Below, in pieces: positions 18,789-28,202 of a stretch of 64,000 bases of DNA. Position numbers and translations under genes: made by a program. Location: NCBI GenBank assembly GCA_027484055.1, contig JAIXQH010000042.1, positions 1-64,000 on the forward strand, read 5' to 3'. This stretch comes from Verrucomicrobiaceae bacterium (GTDB lineage Bacteria > Verrucomicrobiota > Verrucomicrobiia > Verrucomicrobiales > Akkermansiaceae). The notes under the pieces were generated by a model. That model saw only the letters and a list, made by a program, of their open reading frames with translations, was not told the DNA's origin and ran no database searches. Numbering within the stretch: the first letter of the stretch is position 1; each line of letters opens with the position of its first letter.

Positions 18789-19547
18789 TTATTTTCTTCT
18801 CTGCGCCAGTAGGCCAATGCTGAGGAGGCTGCTGAGCCCCATCACACTGGGCTCTGGCACGGGCGCAATATCCCAAGACATGGGGCCGATGTAGCCCGGC
18901 CCTGAAATCCCGTTCCGGGTGGAGATTAGTTGGAAGGCATCACCTGCCAAGAGGTTCGTAATATCGAAGAAATAGATTTCAGGCGTGCTGCTACCAGCTG
19001 CACCGGCGCGCAGGGAGATGTCGCCACTGTCACCGCCGCCGGGTCCAGTTAGGCGATACGTTCTATTCATATCTGCGCCGGCTTCATCCGCACCCAGTAT
19101 GTCCGCAAAAACCCCGACCCGCACGACCATGCCGGTATAGGTGGAGGTGCTGCCTTCAAGGCCGAAAGTAAATACTGAAGGATCACCGTAGATCAAACCA
19201 GGGAAGTTGTCCCCGCCTCCGGTATTAATGTTATCGATAGTCGGATAGCGGGCGTCACCAGCATACATACCATTGTCGCCAGAAATTCCTTGGTACGACC
19301 ATGACAGCGTGCCAGATCCCGGAGCGCTGTAGCCTTCCCCAACGTTACCCCAGTCCACGGCACCGATGCTACTTCCGTAGATGTTGCTGCCAGTGAAGCT
19401 CATGGTTTTCGCCACGCCAGCGGTCCGCCAGCTCGTGGCTTCGAGTCCAGTCACGAAGCCAGCATAGGTGATGGTGGCAGCTTGCGTGGTCTTGGCGAGA
19501 CTCCCGAGCAAGAGGAGGGAAAGCGAAAGAGTGCAAGTGGTCTTCAT
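18789..19547 (-). CDS. PEP-CTERM sorting-domain protein
   Basis: 252 residues from ATG 19547, which opens a signal peptide (MKTTCTLSLSLLLLGSLAKTTQA). A longer frame upstream lacks such a start. The body is Gly/Ser/Thr-rich and low in Lys, as in secreted proteins. It ends with VPEPSVMGLSSLLSIGLLAQRRK: PEP motif, hydrophobic helix and basic tail, the signal recognised by exosortase-type systems in Verrucomicrobia. The protein is therefore probably cleaved and anchored or released at the surface. Function of the mature domain unknown. No exosortase gene is in the window. Confidence 0.85.
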   Translation of the reverse strand: MKTTCTLSLSLLLLGSLAKTTQAATITYAGFVTGLEATSWRTAGVAKTMSFTGSNIYGSSIGAVDWGNVGEGYSAPGSGTLSWSYQGISGDNGMYAGDARYPTIDNINTGGGDNFPGLIYGDPSVFTFGLEGSTSTYTGMVVRVGVFADILGADEAGADMNRTYRLTGPGGGDSGDISLRAGAAGSSTPEIYFFDITNLLAGDAFQLISTRNGISGPGYIGPMSWDIAPVPEPSVMGLSSLLSIGLLAQRRK

Positions 19548-19908
19548 GAGAACTTTGAGTGTATAGTGCAGGTTTATTAAAGGAAAAATGTACCTGAAAA
19601 AACAAGCCTGACGATTGAATACTAAAATTTTCTTTTGGCGACGGTTCGTTCTCTGGAGTCTCCGCAATGGCATATTTTCTCATCATCGGAGACGTGTTTG
19701 TTCAGGTCTGCGAACTGACCCGAGTGATTAGCCGTCGTCGCACCCTAAACGACCAAGCGAAGCTCTAAGGCGCTCTATCCAATGGAGTTAAGCGTCCTGT
19801 TTTTACTCATGCTTCTATTTTGCAGTGGATGCGACTCGCAAGTCGCTATGCCCTTATTGAACAAGTTCCGGTTTGTGCAGGTCTCGCGCTTATGGAATGC
19901 TACAATGC
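19548..19908. other. Divergent intergenic region
   Basis: 361 bases between the leftward PEP-CTERM gene and the rightward alginate-lyase-like gene. It must hold both promoters. I see an inverted repeat GTCTCCG...CGGAGAC with a 22-base loop near 19660-19695, and a short frame from 19782 that looks like a lipoprotein start but runs into the next gene out of frame. Nothing else recognisable. Confidence 0.5.
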
Positions 19909-21096
19909 ATGAAGATTCTTATGTCTCTGTTCATGGCGTTCGGGATGTGGGGCACCTCCGCTTCCGGCATGATTTTTGTCCCCCCTGGTGCGCTTGATTC
20001 CAGAGCAGAACTGGACTTTGTGAAGGTCAAGATCAAGGAAGGATCCCAACCGTGGAAAGGCGAGTTTGATCGACTCAAGAGTTCGGGCCATGCGACACGT
20101 GGCCCGCATGGATTGGCGACTATCAATTCCAAGAATCGCGATGCTGAAGTCTCGCGAGATGACGCCATCGCGGCTTACAGCCAAGCCCTTTTGTGGTATT
20201 TCACCGATGACGCGATCTATGCAGAGAGATCCATCGCAATTCTCAATTCGTGGGCGGGATTGCAGGCCTTCACCGGCGGCTCGGATCAAGATCGGTTGCA
20301 GGCGGGCTGGATCGGAGCGGTCCTTGCCCCGGCGGCTGAAATAATGCGCCTTTATCCCGGATGGCCTCCAAGCGAGATCGCGAACCTTCAAGCCATGTTC
20401 AAGCGCGCTTTTTATGCCCAGTTGACCACCGCGAGTTCTTGGAATGGCAACGTGGATCTGACCCAAATTGACGCTATGATGGCGATTTCCGTTTTCAACG
20501 AAGACGAAGAATTATTCCTCCAAGGTCTCGCGCGTTTGAAGATCAGAAGTCAGGCCTATTTCTATCTGAAAACGGACGGTCCCAAGCCTAAACCGATTGC
20601 GGGCGACGGTGGTGACTTGGACAAGTTCTGGTCATTTCCGACGAAGTGGGTTGACGGACTGTCTCAAGAAACATGTCGCGATAATGGGCACCATTCCCAG
20701 TTTGCTCTGGGATCGGCCCTCCACGCAGCGGAGGTTGCCTGGCACCAAGGGGTGGACGTGTATTCAGAAAATCAGGAGCGATACACTGCCGCGATGGAAC
20801 TTCTCGCCACCCAGCTTCTTACCAATTCGATGCATGGCGTGTGCCGCAATCCTATCCCGACCGGTGACCTATACGATACATGGGAGGTGGGTTACAACCA
20901 CTACCACAACCGTGCTGGAGTCGCCCTGACGAACACTCGGAAGCTGATTATCGAGCAAATCAGGCCTCGGGCCTCAAGGACTGATTGGAATCTGAACTGG
21001 GAAACGCTGACTCATGCGGATCTTCCGAGTGACCTCTCTTCACGCAGAGGGGCAACAGTCTTGGGAGCTGATCGCAGTCATTCAGAACCTAAATGA
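19909..21096 (+). CDS. Alginate lyase family protein
   Basis: 395 residues from ATG 19909, which begins a signal peptide (MKILMSLFMAFGMWGTSASG), so the enzyme is exported. The fold is a single alpha-toroid: YSQALLWYFTDDAIYAERSIAILNSWAG, then SSWNGNVDLTQIDAMMAISVF (the Asn-containing active-site helix region), and SQETCRDNGHHSQFALGSALHAAEVAWHQGVDVY, the His-rich motif that matches the alginate_lyase (PF05426) family. It would cleave polymannuronate or a related uronate polymer by beta-elimination. The GHYNHYHNR region is present as GYNHYHNR near the C-terminus. Exact substrate not determined. Confidence 0.8.
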   Translation: MKILMSLFMAFGMWGTSASGMIFVPPGALDSRAELDFVKVKIKEGSQPWKGEFDRLKSSGHATRGPHGLATINSKNRDAEVSRDDAIAAYSQALLWYFTDDAIYAERSIAILNSWAGLQAFTGGSDQDRLQAGWIGAVLAPAAEIMRLYPGWPPSEIANLQAMFKRAFYAQLTTASSWNGNVDLTQIDAMMAISVFNEDEELFLQGLARLKIRSQAYFYLKTDGPKPKPIAGDGGDLDKFWSFPTKWVDGLSQETCRDNGHHSQFALGSALHAAEVAWHQGVDVYSENQERYTAAMELLATQLLTNSMHGVCRNPIPTGDLYDTWEVGYNHYHNRAGVALTNTRKLIIEQIRPRASRTDWNLNWETLTHADLPSDLSSRRGATVLGADRSHSEPK

Positions 21097-21201
21097 AGTC
21101 GCTTAACAAAATCACTGGATTGAGCACCTTCAATCGTCTGCAGGAGTTGATTATTTTCAATAGTCTCCCAAATGAAAACTCACCGTTCATGAGGACCCGG
21201 T

Positions 21202-21816
21202 TCAAGACTTCGCAAGAAAGCGAATCATCAGCGCCGCAGTCGTAACTCCGATAAGATTCGCCACCAGATCCCAGCCAGTATTTTCATAACCGCCGACATT
21301 GGTGTTAGGAATCGTCAGCACGGCGATGAATTCGACCACTTCATTCAGCGCACCAAAGCCTGCGCCAGCTGCGGCGCTCAGGACGAGGAGTCCAAAAGTT
21401 GGCTGGAGTCGTGGGTGGCCGACACGCTGCAGCATGGATCGCAACGCGTGCCAGCAGACCCAAGTCGTGGTACCAAAGCCGTAGGCATGGATGATTTGAT
21501 CATATTTCAGCCGATGTGGGATGATCCACCCGCTGTAGAGCACGGCCTGCTCACCACTATAAGGCCAGCCTTTGGGTAGCGGCGCTAGGCCGCCCGCCAT
21601 GTGCAGCAGCCCCCAGATGGAAAGAGCCCACAGCAAACCTGTTGTCAGTGAAATCGCCCGATGTACTAGCGTGACGACACTGATCAGGATCAGCATCACC
21701 ACGATGTAAAAGATAAACTCCGAGTTCCCCTGAGCCATCGAAGTCGCCACGGCCGCGATCATGTAGAGCGCCGTAAACACGGCGAGTGGCAGTAGGCGTG
21801 GAGAGGAGTGGGTCAT
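21202..21816 (-). CDS. Integral membrane protein, DUF2238/YjdF-like
   Basis: 204 residues with about five or six membrane segments. KYDQIIHAYGFGTTTWVCWHAL, FGALNEVVEFIAVL and YENTGWDLVANLIGV match the conserved polar positions of the DUF2238 group (Asp/His in one helix, Asn-Glu-x-x-Glu in the next, Asp-x-x-x-Asn in the last). These suggest a buried metal or polar site. Function unknown. The gene stands alone between convergent and same-strand neighbours. Confidence 0.6.
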   Translation of the reverse strand: MTHSSPRLLPLAVFTALYMIAAVATSMAQGNSEFIFYIVVMLILISVVTLVHRAISLTTGLLWALSIWGLLHMAGGLAPLPKGWPYSGEQAVLYSGWIIPHRLKYDQIIHAYGFGTTTWVCWHALRSMLQRVGHPRLQPTFGLLVLSAAAGAGFGALNEVVEFIAVLTIPNTNVGGYENTGWDLVANLIGVTTAALMIRFLAKS

Positions 21817-21940
21817 GGCACGGAGCTCGGATGATTAAGAAATTATATCTGCGATTAGCTCTTTGAAAAACTCATGCAGAGATCATACGAAACAGGCCTG
21901 ATCGGAAGAAAAGATCGAAGTAACGATGCTTTCAAGCCGC

Positions 21941-22537
21941 TTACTTGGGGATGATCCCGTCGGCTGCCATTTTTTGAATCAAATCGCGATACATGTTTTC
22001 CTGCACTTTCGGGATGACGGTGGTGGGGCTATTAAAGGGCATTGCGAAGATCATAGGTAACCAGATGACGGTGGTGACTCCGTCATCGATAAGATACTTT
22101 TTTGATTTGCCCGAAGAGCTTCGAGCCGTTGCAGTGACTTTATAATTGTCAGAGGCAACTGCTGGAATGGTAAGAAAGGTAAATCCGCTGATGAATCCTG
22201 AGATCATCGCCACGGCGCCGTTGCCGTAGTTTAGCATTTCGACGTCAAGATGCACATCGCCGCCCTTGCCTGAGCTGACGGAGGAAAAGCGATCACTATG
22301 GGTCGCGGCAGCTACGAGAGGTCTGGCAGCCTGTTCATTTGCCGCAGGTGGCGCCACTTGGCGATTCCCTTCGAACATTTCTGACGCACTCGTGATGGAA
22401 TAGGTCAGAGATGTCTTTTTGGCAGTGGCGCTCGCGGAAGATGAAACCTCTTGAACTCGATTGCTTGGAAAGGTGGCGCAACTGGTCGCTAAAAGACTGA
22501 TGCCGCAGAGAATCGGTAATATGGCTAGAATTTTCAT
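21941..22537 (-). CDS. Lipoprotein of unknown function
   Basis: 198 residues with a lipoprotein signal peptide and lipobox ATSC (Cys20). The mature part contains a Ser/Ala-rich stretch, a glycine-rich hydrophobic segment (GAVAMISGFISGFTFLTIPAVASDNYKVTATA) like that in bacterial lipoproteins of the TRL/'DUF' type, and a short second hydrophobic segment (TTVIWLPMIFAMPFN). Some resemblance in layout to the lipoprotein in the atp operon. AT-richer than neighbours. Function unknown. Confidence 0.65.
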   Translation of the reverse strand: MKILAILPILCGISLLATSCATFPSNRVQEVSSSASATAKKTSLTYSITSASEMFEGNRQVAPPAANEQAARPLVAAATHSDRFSSVSSGKGGDVHLDVEMLNYGNGAVAMISGFISGFTFLTIPAVASDNYKVTATARSSSGKSKKYLIDDGVTTVIWLPMIFAMPFNSPTTVIPKVQENMYRDLIQKMAADGIIPK

Positions 22538-22784
22538 AAGTTATAAATGATTTAATAGGCGATGAAACAGACTCTAATTGATTCAGGATTTAGTCAATTC
22601 TGGATCTATCATTTATGACGATGCGTTTGCGATTCTCCCTGTGAAGAATCGACTGTGACACAATGAGCTTAGGTCGTGATAAGTGGGACTTGTTGGTTTT
22701 TAGAGAGTTCGCCTGCTTTGCTTCGCTAGTAGACTGTACTTCAGCTGTCGCTCTCGGCGGAGACCTGGATCGACTCACAGGCCA

Positions 22785-23678
22785 TCATGGAGAAGGTGCG
22801 GGTAGTTGTGGCACTGGCAAGCGGATGATGGGGGAGCTTTTCCCTTCTGAGATGGCGAAGACCGTTTCTCCGTTTTTCGCTAAGGCGACAGCTTCGGCTT
22901 GTTTGAGATGGTGAGGCGGGAGTGCGGTGGGTCGGCGAGAGAGGGCAATGGCCCAAGTCTCCTTTGGCTGGCGTGGGAAAAGGAAGATCTCGCTGTAGGT
23001 GATGACGGCGGCGAGTTGGCCATCGGCGCTGATGTCAAGGCCGGTGGGTTGATTTCCGTAGGGCATGAAAGGCAAGGCGGCGGAAACGACAGCGGTGTTA
23101 CCGATGAGGACGGCGCTGAGTGGGATGCTTGCCTCCGTCTTGGTTGGCCTGAGCGGGAGCTCGTAAACTTCCGGGGGCTTGGTGCGCTTAGAAATGAGGA
23201 GGATTTTCCCCGCTTTCGAATCCACGGCCACGGACTCGCAATCCCGGGGGCCACCGGGGTAAGTGAAGTGAATCTGCCAAGCAGGGGCGACGGTCGCTTC
23301 GAGACGTTTTCCTGCTGCGGGCAGGCTCGGCTCGGGGATGATGATGAGCGAGACGCTGGGGCGCTTGGCGTCGTTGTCCCCGGTATCGGCGATGAGCAGG
23401 TAGTTTTTTCCCGCGAGGGTGAAGGAGGCGAGGTCTTCCCAATCCGTGTTCGCGCAGCCGGAGACCGTGACTTGCCCGTGGTCCGAGCCGTCACTGCCGA
23501 TCAAGTGGACCTGTGGAGTACCGCCGCTGTCGTTGTGGGTCCAGAGGAACTCAGGATTCGCGCTGGAAACGGCGAGGCCACTGGCTTCGGTGATGGCGGG
23601 TGACTGGATTCTCGGGAGCTCTTCCGCCGCTAGCGGGAGCAGACTGAGGAGGGAAACTGAGAGGATGAGACGATTCAC
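22785..23678 (-). CDS. Secreted beta-propeller protein of unknown function
   Basis: 297 residues with a signal peptide (to LPLAAEE). ITEASGLAVSSANPEFLWTHNDSGG, NTDWEDLASFTLAGKNYLLIADTGDN and DCESVAVDSKAGKILLISKR are the repeated blade motifs of a family of secreted beta-propellers in which WTHNDSG and DWEDLA are characteristic. Possibly binds calcium or a carbohydrate; no catalytic residues stand out. The stop of the upstream gene is 3 bp from this start (23678/23682), so the two form an operon. Confidence 0.65.
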   Translation of the reverse strand: MNRLILSVSLLSLLPLAAEELPRIQSPAITEASGLAVSSANPEFLWTHNDSGGTPQVHLIGSDGSDHGQVTVSGCANTDWEDLASFTLAGKNYLLIADTGDNDAKRPSVSLIIIPEPSLPAAGKRLEATVAPAWQIHFTYPGGPRDCESVAVDSKAGKILLISKRTKPPEVYELPLRPTKTEASIPLSAVLIGNTAVVSAALPFMPYGNQPTGLDISADGQLAAVITYSEIFLFPRQPKETWAIALSRRPTALPPHHLKQAEAVALAKNGETVFAISEGKSSPIIRLPVPQLPAPSP

Positions 23679-23681
23679 GGC

Positions 23682-25064
23682 TTAGCGTTTTTCTTTGGGT
23701 TTGGCAGCCTTCGCGGCAGCGAGTGCGGCTTGCGCGGTGGCGGCATCTTCAGGGCTTAGCTTGAGCGCGGCAATTTGGCTTTCTGCGATGGCGAAGTCGT
23801 TCGCATTGAGGCGAGATGAGCGTGAGGAATCTTCGATGGATTTGGTGAGGTTCTGAAAGCTGGTGGTGAGGAGTTTGGCTTTTTCCGCCGGATCTTGGAT
23901 GGCGTGTGTGAGTGTTAAAAGGGAGTCAAAGCCGTTATAAAACGAATTATTCGATTGGTTTTTGAGGTCATCAGCTTTGATTTCAACTCCAGGGGGAAGC
24001 AGGCTGGTGATTTTTTCGATGTCGCCGGGTCGGTAGGAGTAGGTGTTTCCCAAAGCTCTGAGCAGGACTTCCTTTTCCTTGCCAGAGTTTTGAGAGAGGG
24101 TGCGGCTGAGCGCGTCTTGAGCAATCTCAGTTTTACCACTTCGGAAGAGACTGCTGGCGTAGGTGAGTTCGAGACTGGTTCGCCCTTCTCCGGGCTTGAG
24201 GGTGGCGAGCCAGGCTTGGATTTTGGCAGGCGGAAGAGAGGAGTTCGATAAGAGATTGGAGAAGCTGTAGTTTTCCATCCTCCCGTCTTGCGAGCGTTGG
24301 TAGAGTTCGTCGAGCACGGCGCTTTGTTCACCCTCGGGGAGCTCGCGAATGGCGCTATGTAGACTATTGTTTTGAAGTTGGCTTGGGAGAGAGTCTAAAA
24401 ACGCGAGGAGGCTGTCTTTACCGAGTTTCGCCATCGCGCCAGTGACGCTGTAAGTTGTGCTGTAGATGTCGTTGGAGTTGAATGAGCCATTCATGAGGCC
24501 AGCGCGGAGGGCTTCAGCCGCCCCCGTTGGATCGTCCTTAGCAGTGTTTGAGAGGATCATCCCAACGAGCCGTTCTGGGTTGGGCTGAGACTTGGCCCAG
24601 GCCATGGCTCCTTGCGGATCTCGGGCGGAGAGGGCGGCGATGACATAGTAGCTGCCCATGTTCTGCTTGGAGTCAGGATCCTTCAGGAGGGACTCCGCAA
24701 CTTCCTTGAGGCGGGCGGGGGAGATTTTACGCAGCAGGAGCTGGAGCTGGTAGTTCTGCTTGGCTGAGGTTAACGGATCTTGATTGCGGTCAAAGGTGGT
24801 GAGTTGCGCCAGGATTTTTGAGAGTTCGGTGCTGGAAAGTTCCTGAACCGCGTGCCCCTTGAGCAGACTGGAGAGGAGTTCGTCGCTAGAGCTTTCCTGA
24901 GGCCGAGTGGCGGAACGGTCTGCGGAACGGGTCGGGCGGCTCTCAGCCGTCTGGGCGGTGGCACCAGCACGACGGGTGTCGCTTTCGCGCTGCCCGCCTA
25001 AGATGAATCCAATGACCAAACCAACGAGGGATGCAGCCGCGATGAGACTGAGGGGGCTTTTCAT
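23682..25064 (-). CDS. Membrane-anchored helical-repeat protein of unknown function
   Basis: 460 residues. An N-terminal hydrophobic helix followed by a glycine-rich end (SLIAAASLVGLVIGFILGG) acts as signal anchor. A Ser/Arg/Thr-rich linker (about 30-60) leads to an all-helical domain with TPR-like spacing (DPQGAMAWAKSQPNPERL, DPTGAAEALRAGLMNG) and an Ala-rich C-terminal helix. Similar proteins are abundant paralogues in Verrucomicrobia, with no assigned role. It is the first gene of a two-gene unit with the beta-propeller gene downstream. Confidence 0.6.
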   Translation of the reverse strand: MKSPLSLIAAASLVGLVIGFILGGQRESDTRRAGATAQTAESRPTRSADRSATRPQESSSDELLSSLLKGHAVQELSSTELSKILAQLTTFDRNQDPLTSAKQNYQLQLLLRKISPARLKEVAESLLKDPDSKQNMGSYYVIAALSARDPQGAMAWAKSQPNPERLVGMILSNTAKDDPTGAAEALRAGLMNGSFNSNDIYSTTYSVTGAMAKLGKDSLLAFLDSLPSQLQNNSLHSAIRELPEGEQSAVLDELYQRSQDGRMENYSFSNLLSNSSLPPAKIQAWLATLKPGEGRTSLELTYASSLFRSGKTEIAQDALSRTLSQNSGKEKEVLLRALGNTYSYRPGDIEKITSLLPPGVEIKADDLKNQSNNSFYNGFDSLLTLTHAIQDPAEKAKLLTTSFQNLTKSIEDSSRSSRLNANDFAIAESQIAALKLSPEDAATAQAALAAAKAAKPKEKR

Positions 25065-25596
25065 GTTCGTGGTCTAGCGGATGCGATGGGGCCTGACAAG
25101 GTGCGAGTGGGTGGATGAGCGGCTTGTAGCTGCATCTCGACGAGCGTGGGTGCGGCTGGGTAGCGCGGAGCTTCTTCATTCGCTTTTCCCGGCACGTTTT
25201 GCCTCGCGGCGAGTTTGCGACGGTCATAGACGCGTAAGTGAATTTGAAATCCAGTGCTCCTTCACCCATTTGGGTGAATCGTTGGTTTTCGTCTTCAAAC
25301 GCAGCTCCGATCAGCACTTGCGCCTCCGATCCTCCATCTCATCGGCGGATTAGAGATTGATCAGGCGTGGTGCTCGAAATTTTAGGCATAAAAAAGCCGC
25401 CGGAGCACCCACTCCGACGGCTAAGCTGATCAACTTCAACACACTGGCGATTTAACTCGCCGGTCTAGAGACTTTGAACAACTGCTGTTCACCCTTACAT
25501 GAAGACCGAACCGGAGTCTGGTCTTCGGCGAAATTAGACACACAGGGTGGCGTCTTGTTCAAAAGTTTAATGAAACTATTTTCAGAAGAAATCCGG
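25065..25596. other. Intergenic region upstream of the helical-repeat gene and downstream of the secretin operon
   Basis: 532 bases without a credible gene. It contains the terminator at 25390-25422 and two inverted repeats nearer to the secretin gene: TGAACA/TGTTCA (25475-25491) and GAAGACC/GGTCTTC (25501-25526). The left part should hold the promoter of the leftward helical-repeat gene. Confidence 0.55.
25390..25422 (-). terminator. Terminator of the type II secretion operon
   Basis: AGCCG-C-CGGAG pairs with CTCCG-A-CGGCT around loop CACCCA (25395-25422). On the minus strand it is followed by six T. It lies about 170 bp after the secretin stop codon. Confidence 0.8.
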
Positions 25597-28167
25597 TCAC
25601 TTGCGGAGCATCGGAGTGGAGTGAGATTTTTTCGAAACGGCGGCAGGGCTGGCGGGCTTGGGCGCTGGTGCGGCCTTGTGAGTGCTTTCTTTCTCAGCGA
25701 GTGGCGGCAGCGGGACAGGTGGGAGATCCTGGGGTAGTGGCTCCACGTCACCCTCATCCGCAAATTTACGGGCTCTGCCGGAAACTTTGTAGCGGGCGTC
25801 CATGTCGGCTTGCACGGCGTTGAGTGAGCGCTCGCTCTCGACGATGGACGGCTGCATGAAGACCATCAGCTCGGTGCGGTCCTTATTGTTGGTGGTGCTG
25901 CCGAAGAGTGAGCCGAGGTAGGGAATGCTGGAAAGAATAGGGATGCCGCTCTTGTCCTTGTTGTTTTTGGAAATAATCAGACCGCCGAGGACGATGGTCT
26001 CATTGTTCGGCACGGTGACCGTGGTGAGGATTTCGCGGGTGGAGATTCGTGGGACGGTGAGGGCACCACCATTTGCTCCCGCTCCGTCGATGGTTTGGTT
26101 GCCGTTTTGCTCGTCGCTGAGGAGTGCGATTTGCAAGGTGATTTCTTTATCCGAGTTGACGAGTGGGATAACCTCCAATTTCAGCACCACGTCTTGGTAT
26201 TCGATGTTGGTGGAGGCGTTGCCGGTGTTGCCGAAGCTATTGCTGCTGGTAGGAATGGCGATTCGTTCACCACTGGAGATGGTGCCTTTTTGATTGTTCG
26301 CCGTGAAAATACTCGGGCGGGAGAGCACGGTGAAGTCGGTTTTCTGCTGGAGGGCGTTGAGGTAAACGTTCAGGTTATTGCCGATTTTTCCATACACTTG
26401 GAGGCCTGAGCGGCTTTGGAGTTGGCCGGGGTTAAAGGTGCTTTGTCCGGGTGTGCCGGGCGTGGGGGCGACATAGCCTGGTTGGCCTGGAGTGCCAGAA
26501 CCGGGTGTACCGGGAATCGCGGCGATGACTTGGTTGAGAATCGGCAAGATCGGTCCGCCACCGCTGCCACCTCTGCCGACGACGTCGCCGCCGAGTTGGA
26601 GGTAGTCGAGACCGACCGTGTAATTGTCGTTGAGGGTGAGCTGGCCGATGACGGTGGAGATCATGACTTGGTCTGGCTTGACGTCGATCTGGTCGAGCAG
26701 GCGGCCGATGATTTCGAGGCTGGACGGTGGGCCTTGGACGACGATCGAGTTGGTGATGTTGTCCGCGACGAGGAAGGTGCGGCCCACGAGCAGGCGCTCT
26801 GGGGCGGAGCTGGTTTCTGGGGCGTTAAGGCCGTCGCTCGTCCCCCCGCCACCACCACCGCCGCCAGCGAAGCCGCTAGAGCCGCTGGAGTTGGAGTTGC
26901 TGCCAGAACGGTTGGCGGTGGAGTTGTTGCCGCGGTTGGAAGAGCCGGAGCGGTTGTTGGTGCCGTTGGACTGGGGTGCGCCGGCGGTGCCGGGAGGGTT
27001 ACCTGCGGCACCGGAGTTTCCGGAGTTCCCGGTGCCGTTGAAGGCGCGGGTGATGGCATCCCCGGCGATGGGGAGGAACTCGGACACTTTCAGGAAGCGA
27101 AGCTTGCGGCGGAGGTAGTTTTTCTCGCTGGTCTCCACGTCAAACTCGCGGATGAGCCCTTCGACGAAGACCAGATCGACCGGGCGGCCCATGGCAAAGA
27201 TGCGGTTGGTGCGGGGGTCGGGGACGATTTGGATGGGTGGGGCTTCCGCGCTGGAGGCCTCGCCGGGGCTAGCGGGTGGCTGGCCACTGGCGGGGGCGTC
27301 GGTACCGGTTGGGGCGCGCTGGATGCCGGCGGTTTGTTGAGTGGTCTGCTGGGCAGTGAGGAGGGTGGTGAGGGTCTCGGCGATTTCGGTGACGTCCGCG
27401 TACTTGACGGTGATGAAGCGCGTGCCCTGCACGGAGCCGGGCTTGTCGATTTCCTTTTTGAGGTCGATGAGCTTGCGGATGAGCGAGGTGTTTTCCGTGA
27501 TGACGACGGCGGAGGCATTTGGCACGGCGGCGATGGAGCCATAGGTGCCGAATGCGCCGACGATCTGGTTGAAGGTGTTCACGGCTTCGACCGGCTTGAT
27601 GTAGCTAAGCGTCATGACGTAGGAAATGACAGCGTCGCCCTCGGGGAGGACGGAGTTCTCGTTGTAAACGGCCACACCGCGCTGGGTCGGCTTGATGCCA
27701 GCGGCGGCGGTGAGCACGTCGAGGTTCGGGTCCTGCTCATCTGGGACGAAGACGAAGCCCTCGATGGTGGCGGCCTTTTTCAGGAGTTCGGCAGCACTTG
27801 CGAACGTGAGTGGGTCTTGGGGAGTGGCTTCTTGGACGAAGGTGAACTCGGCAACGGCGGCGGCGGAGGAGACGATGACACGGCGACCGGTGTATTTCCG
27901 GTAAAGGCCGGCGAGGGCATTTCCGCTGAGTTTCTGCTCGTTGATGTCGCTGGTGATCTTGGTGTCTCCAAGGGCGACGGTGGCAGGCGCGGCGGGGGCC
28001 GGTTCGACAGGCGCGGGTGCGGCGGGCTTGCGGATGACGGGTTTCCCAGCAGCAGGTGCCGGGACCTCACCTGGGATGGGAACGCCGGGTGGGGCTTCGG
28101 TGGCGTCTTGGGCGGTGGCGGTGGCGAGGCCGAGGAGAAGCAGGCTGAGTGGACGTGAGAATGTCAT
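25597..28167 (-). CDS. gspD: Type II secretion secretin GspD-like
   Basis: About 856 residues from ATG 28167, which opens a signal peptide (MTFSRPLSLLLLGLATATAQ). Forms the outer-membrane channel. After a Pro/Ala-rich stretch come N-domains (VMTLSYIKPVEAVNTFNQIVG; FITVKYADVTEIAETL; DPRTNRIFAMGRPVDLVFVEGLIREFD). A long Gly/Asn/Ser-rich insertion (about residues 395-470) precedes the last N-domain (SIVVQGPPSSLEIIGRLLDQIDVKPDQV). The C-terminal secretin domain is clear (STREILTTVTVPNNETIVLGGLI, then GIPILSSIPYLGSLFG). The Lys/Pro-rich tail after the domain is unusual. Last gene of the operon. Confidence 0.88.
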   Translation of the reverse strand: MTFSRPLSLLLLGLATATAQDATEAPPGVPIPGEVPAPAAGKPVIRKPAAPAPVEPAPAAPATVALGDTKITSDINEQKLSGNALAGLYRKYTGRRVIVSSAAAVAEFTFVQEATPQDPLTFASAAELLKKAATIEGFVFVPDEQDPNLDVLTAAAGIKPTQRGVAVYNENSVLPEGDAVISYVMTLSYIKPVEAVNTFNQIVGAFGTYGSIAAVPNASAVVITENTSLIRKLIDLKKEIDKPGSVQGTRFITVKYADVTEIAETLTTLLTAQQTTQQTAGIQRAPTGTDAPASGQPPASPGEASSAEAPPIQIVPDPRTNRIFAMGRPVDLVFVEGLIREFDVETSEKNYLRRKLRFLKVSEFLPIAGDAITRAFNGTGNSGNSGAAGNPPGTAGAPQSNGTNNRSGSSNRGNNSTANRSGSNSNSSGSSGFAGGGGGGGGTSDGLNAPETSSAPERLLVGRTFLVADNITNSIVVQGPPSSLEIIGRLLDQIDVKPDQVMISTVIGQLTLNDNYTVGLDYLQLGGDVVGRGGSGGGPILPILNQVIAAIPGTPGSGTPGQPGYVAPTPGTPGQSTFNPGQLQSRSGLQVYGKIGNNLNVYLNALQQKTDFTVLSRPSIFTANNQKGTISSGERIAIPTSSNSFGNTGNASTNIEYQDVVLKLEVIPLVNSDKEITLQIALLSDEQNGNQTIDGAGANGGALTVPRISTREILTTVTVPNNETIVLGGLIISKNNKDKSGIPILSSIPYLGSLFGSTTNNKDRTELMVFMQPSIVESERSLNAVQADMDARYKVSGRARKFADEGDVEPLPQDLPPVPLPPLAEKESTHKAAPAPKPASPAAVSKKSHSTPMLRK

Positions 28168-28202
28168 GAGAAAGGAATTTGGGAAAAGGAGCAGCACGGA
28201 GA

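Noticed and set aside
19782-19997. 71-residue frame with a lipoprotein-like start (LLFCSGCDSQ)
   Set aside because: The C-terminal half overlaps the alginate-lyase gene in another frame and has no sensible sequence; the lipobox look may be chance. Not reported as a gene.
21093-21246. 50-codon frame starting at an ATGA overlap with the alginate-lyase stop
   Set aside because: It runs antisense into the next gene and shows no motif or coding character.
26416-28158. 580-codon open frame on the plus strand inside the secretin gene
   Set aside because: Antisense shadow of a GC-rich gene; low-complexity Gly/Ala/Asp/Val composition and no domain, while the minus strand encodes a clear secretin.
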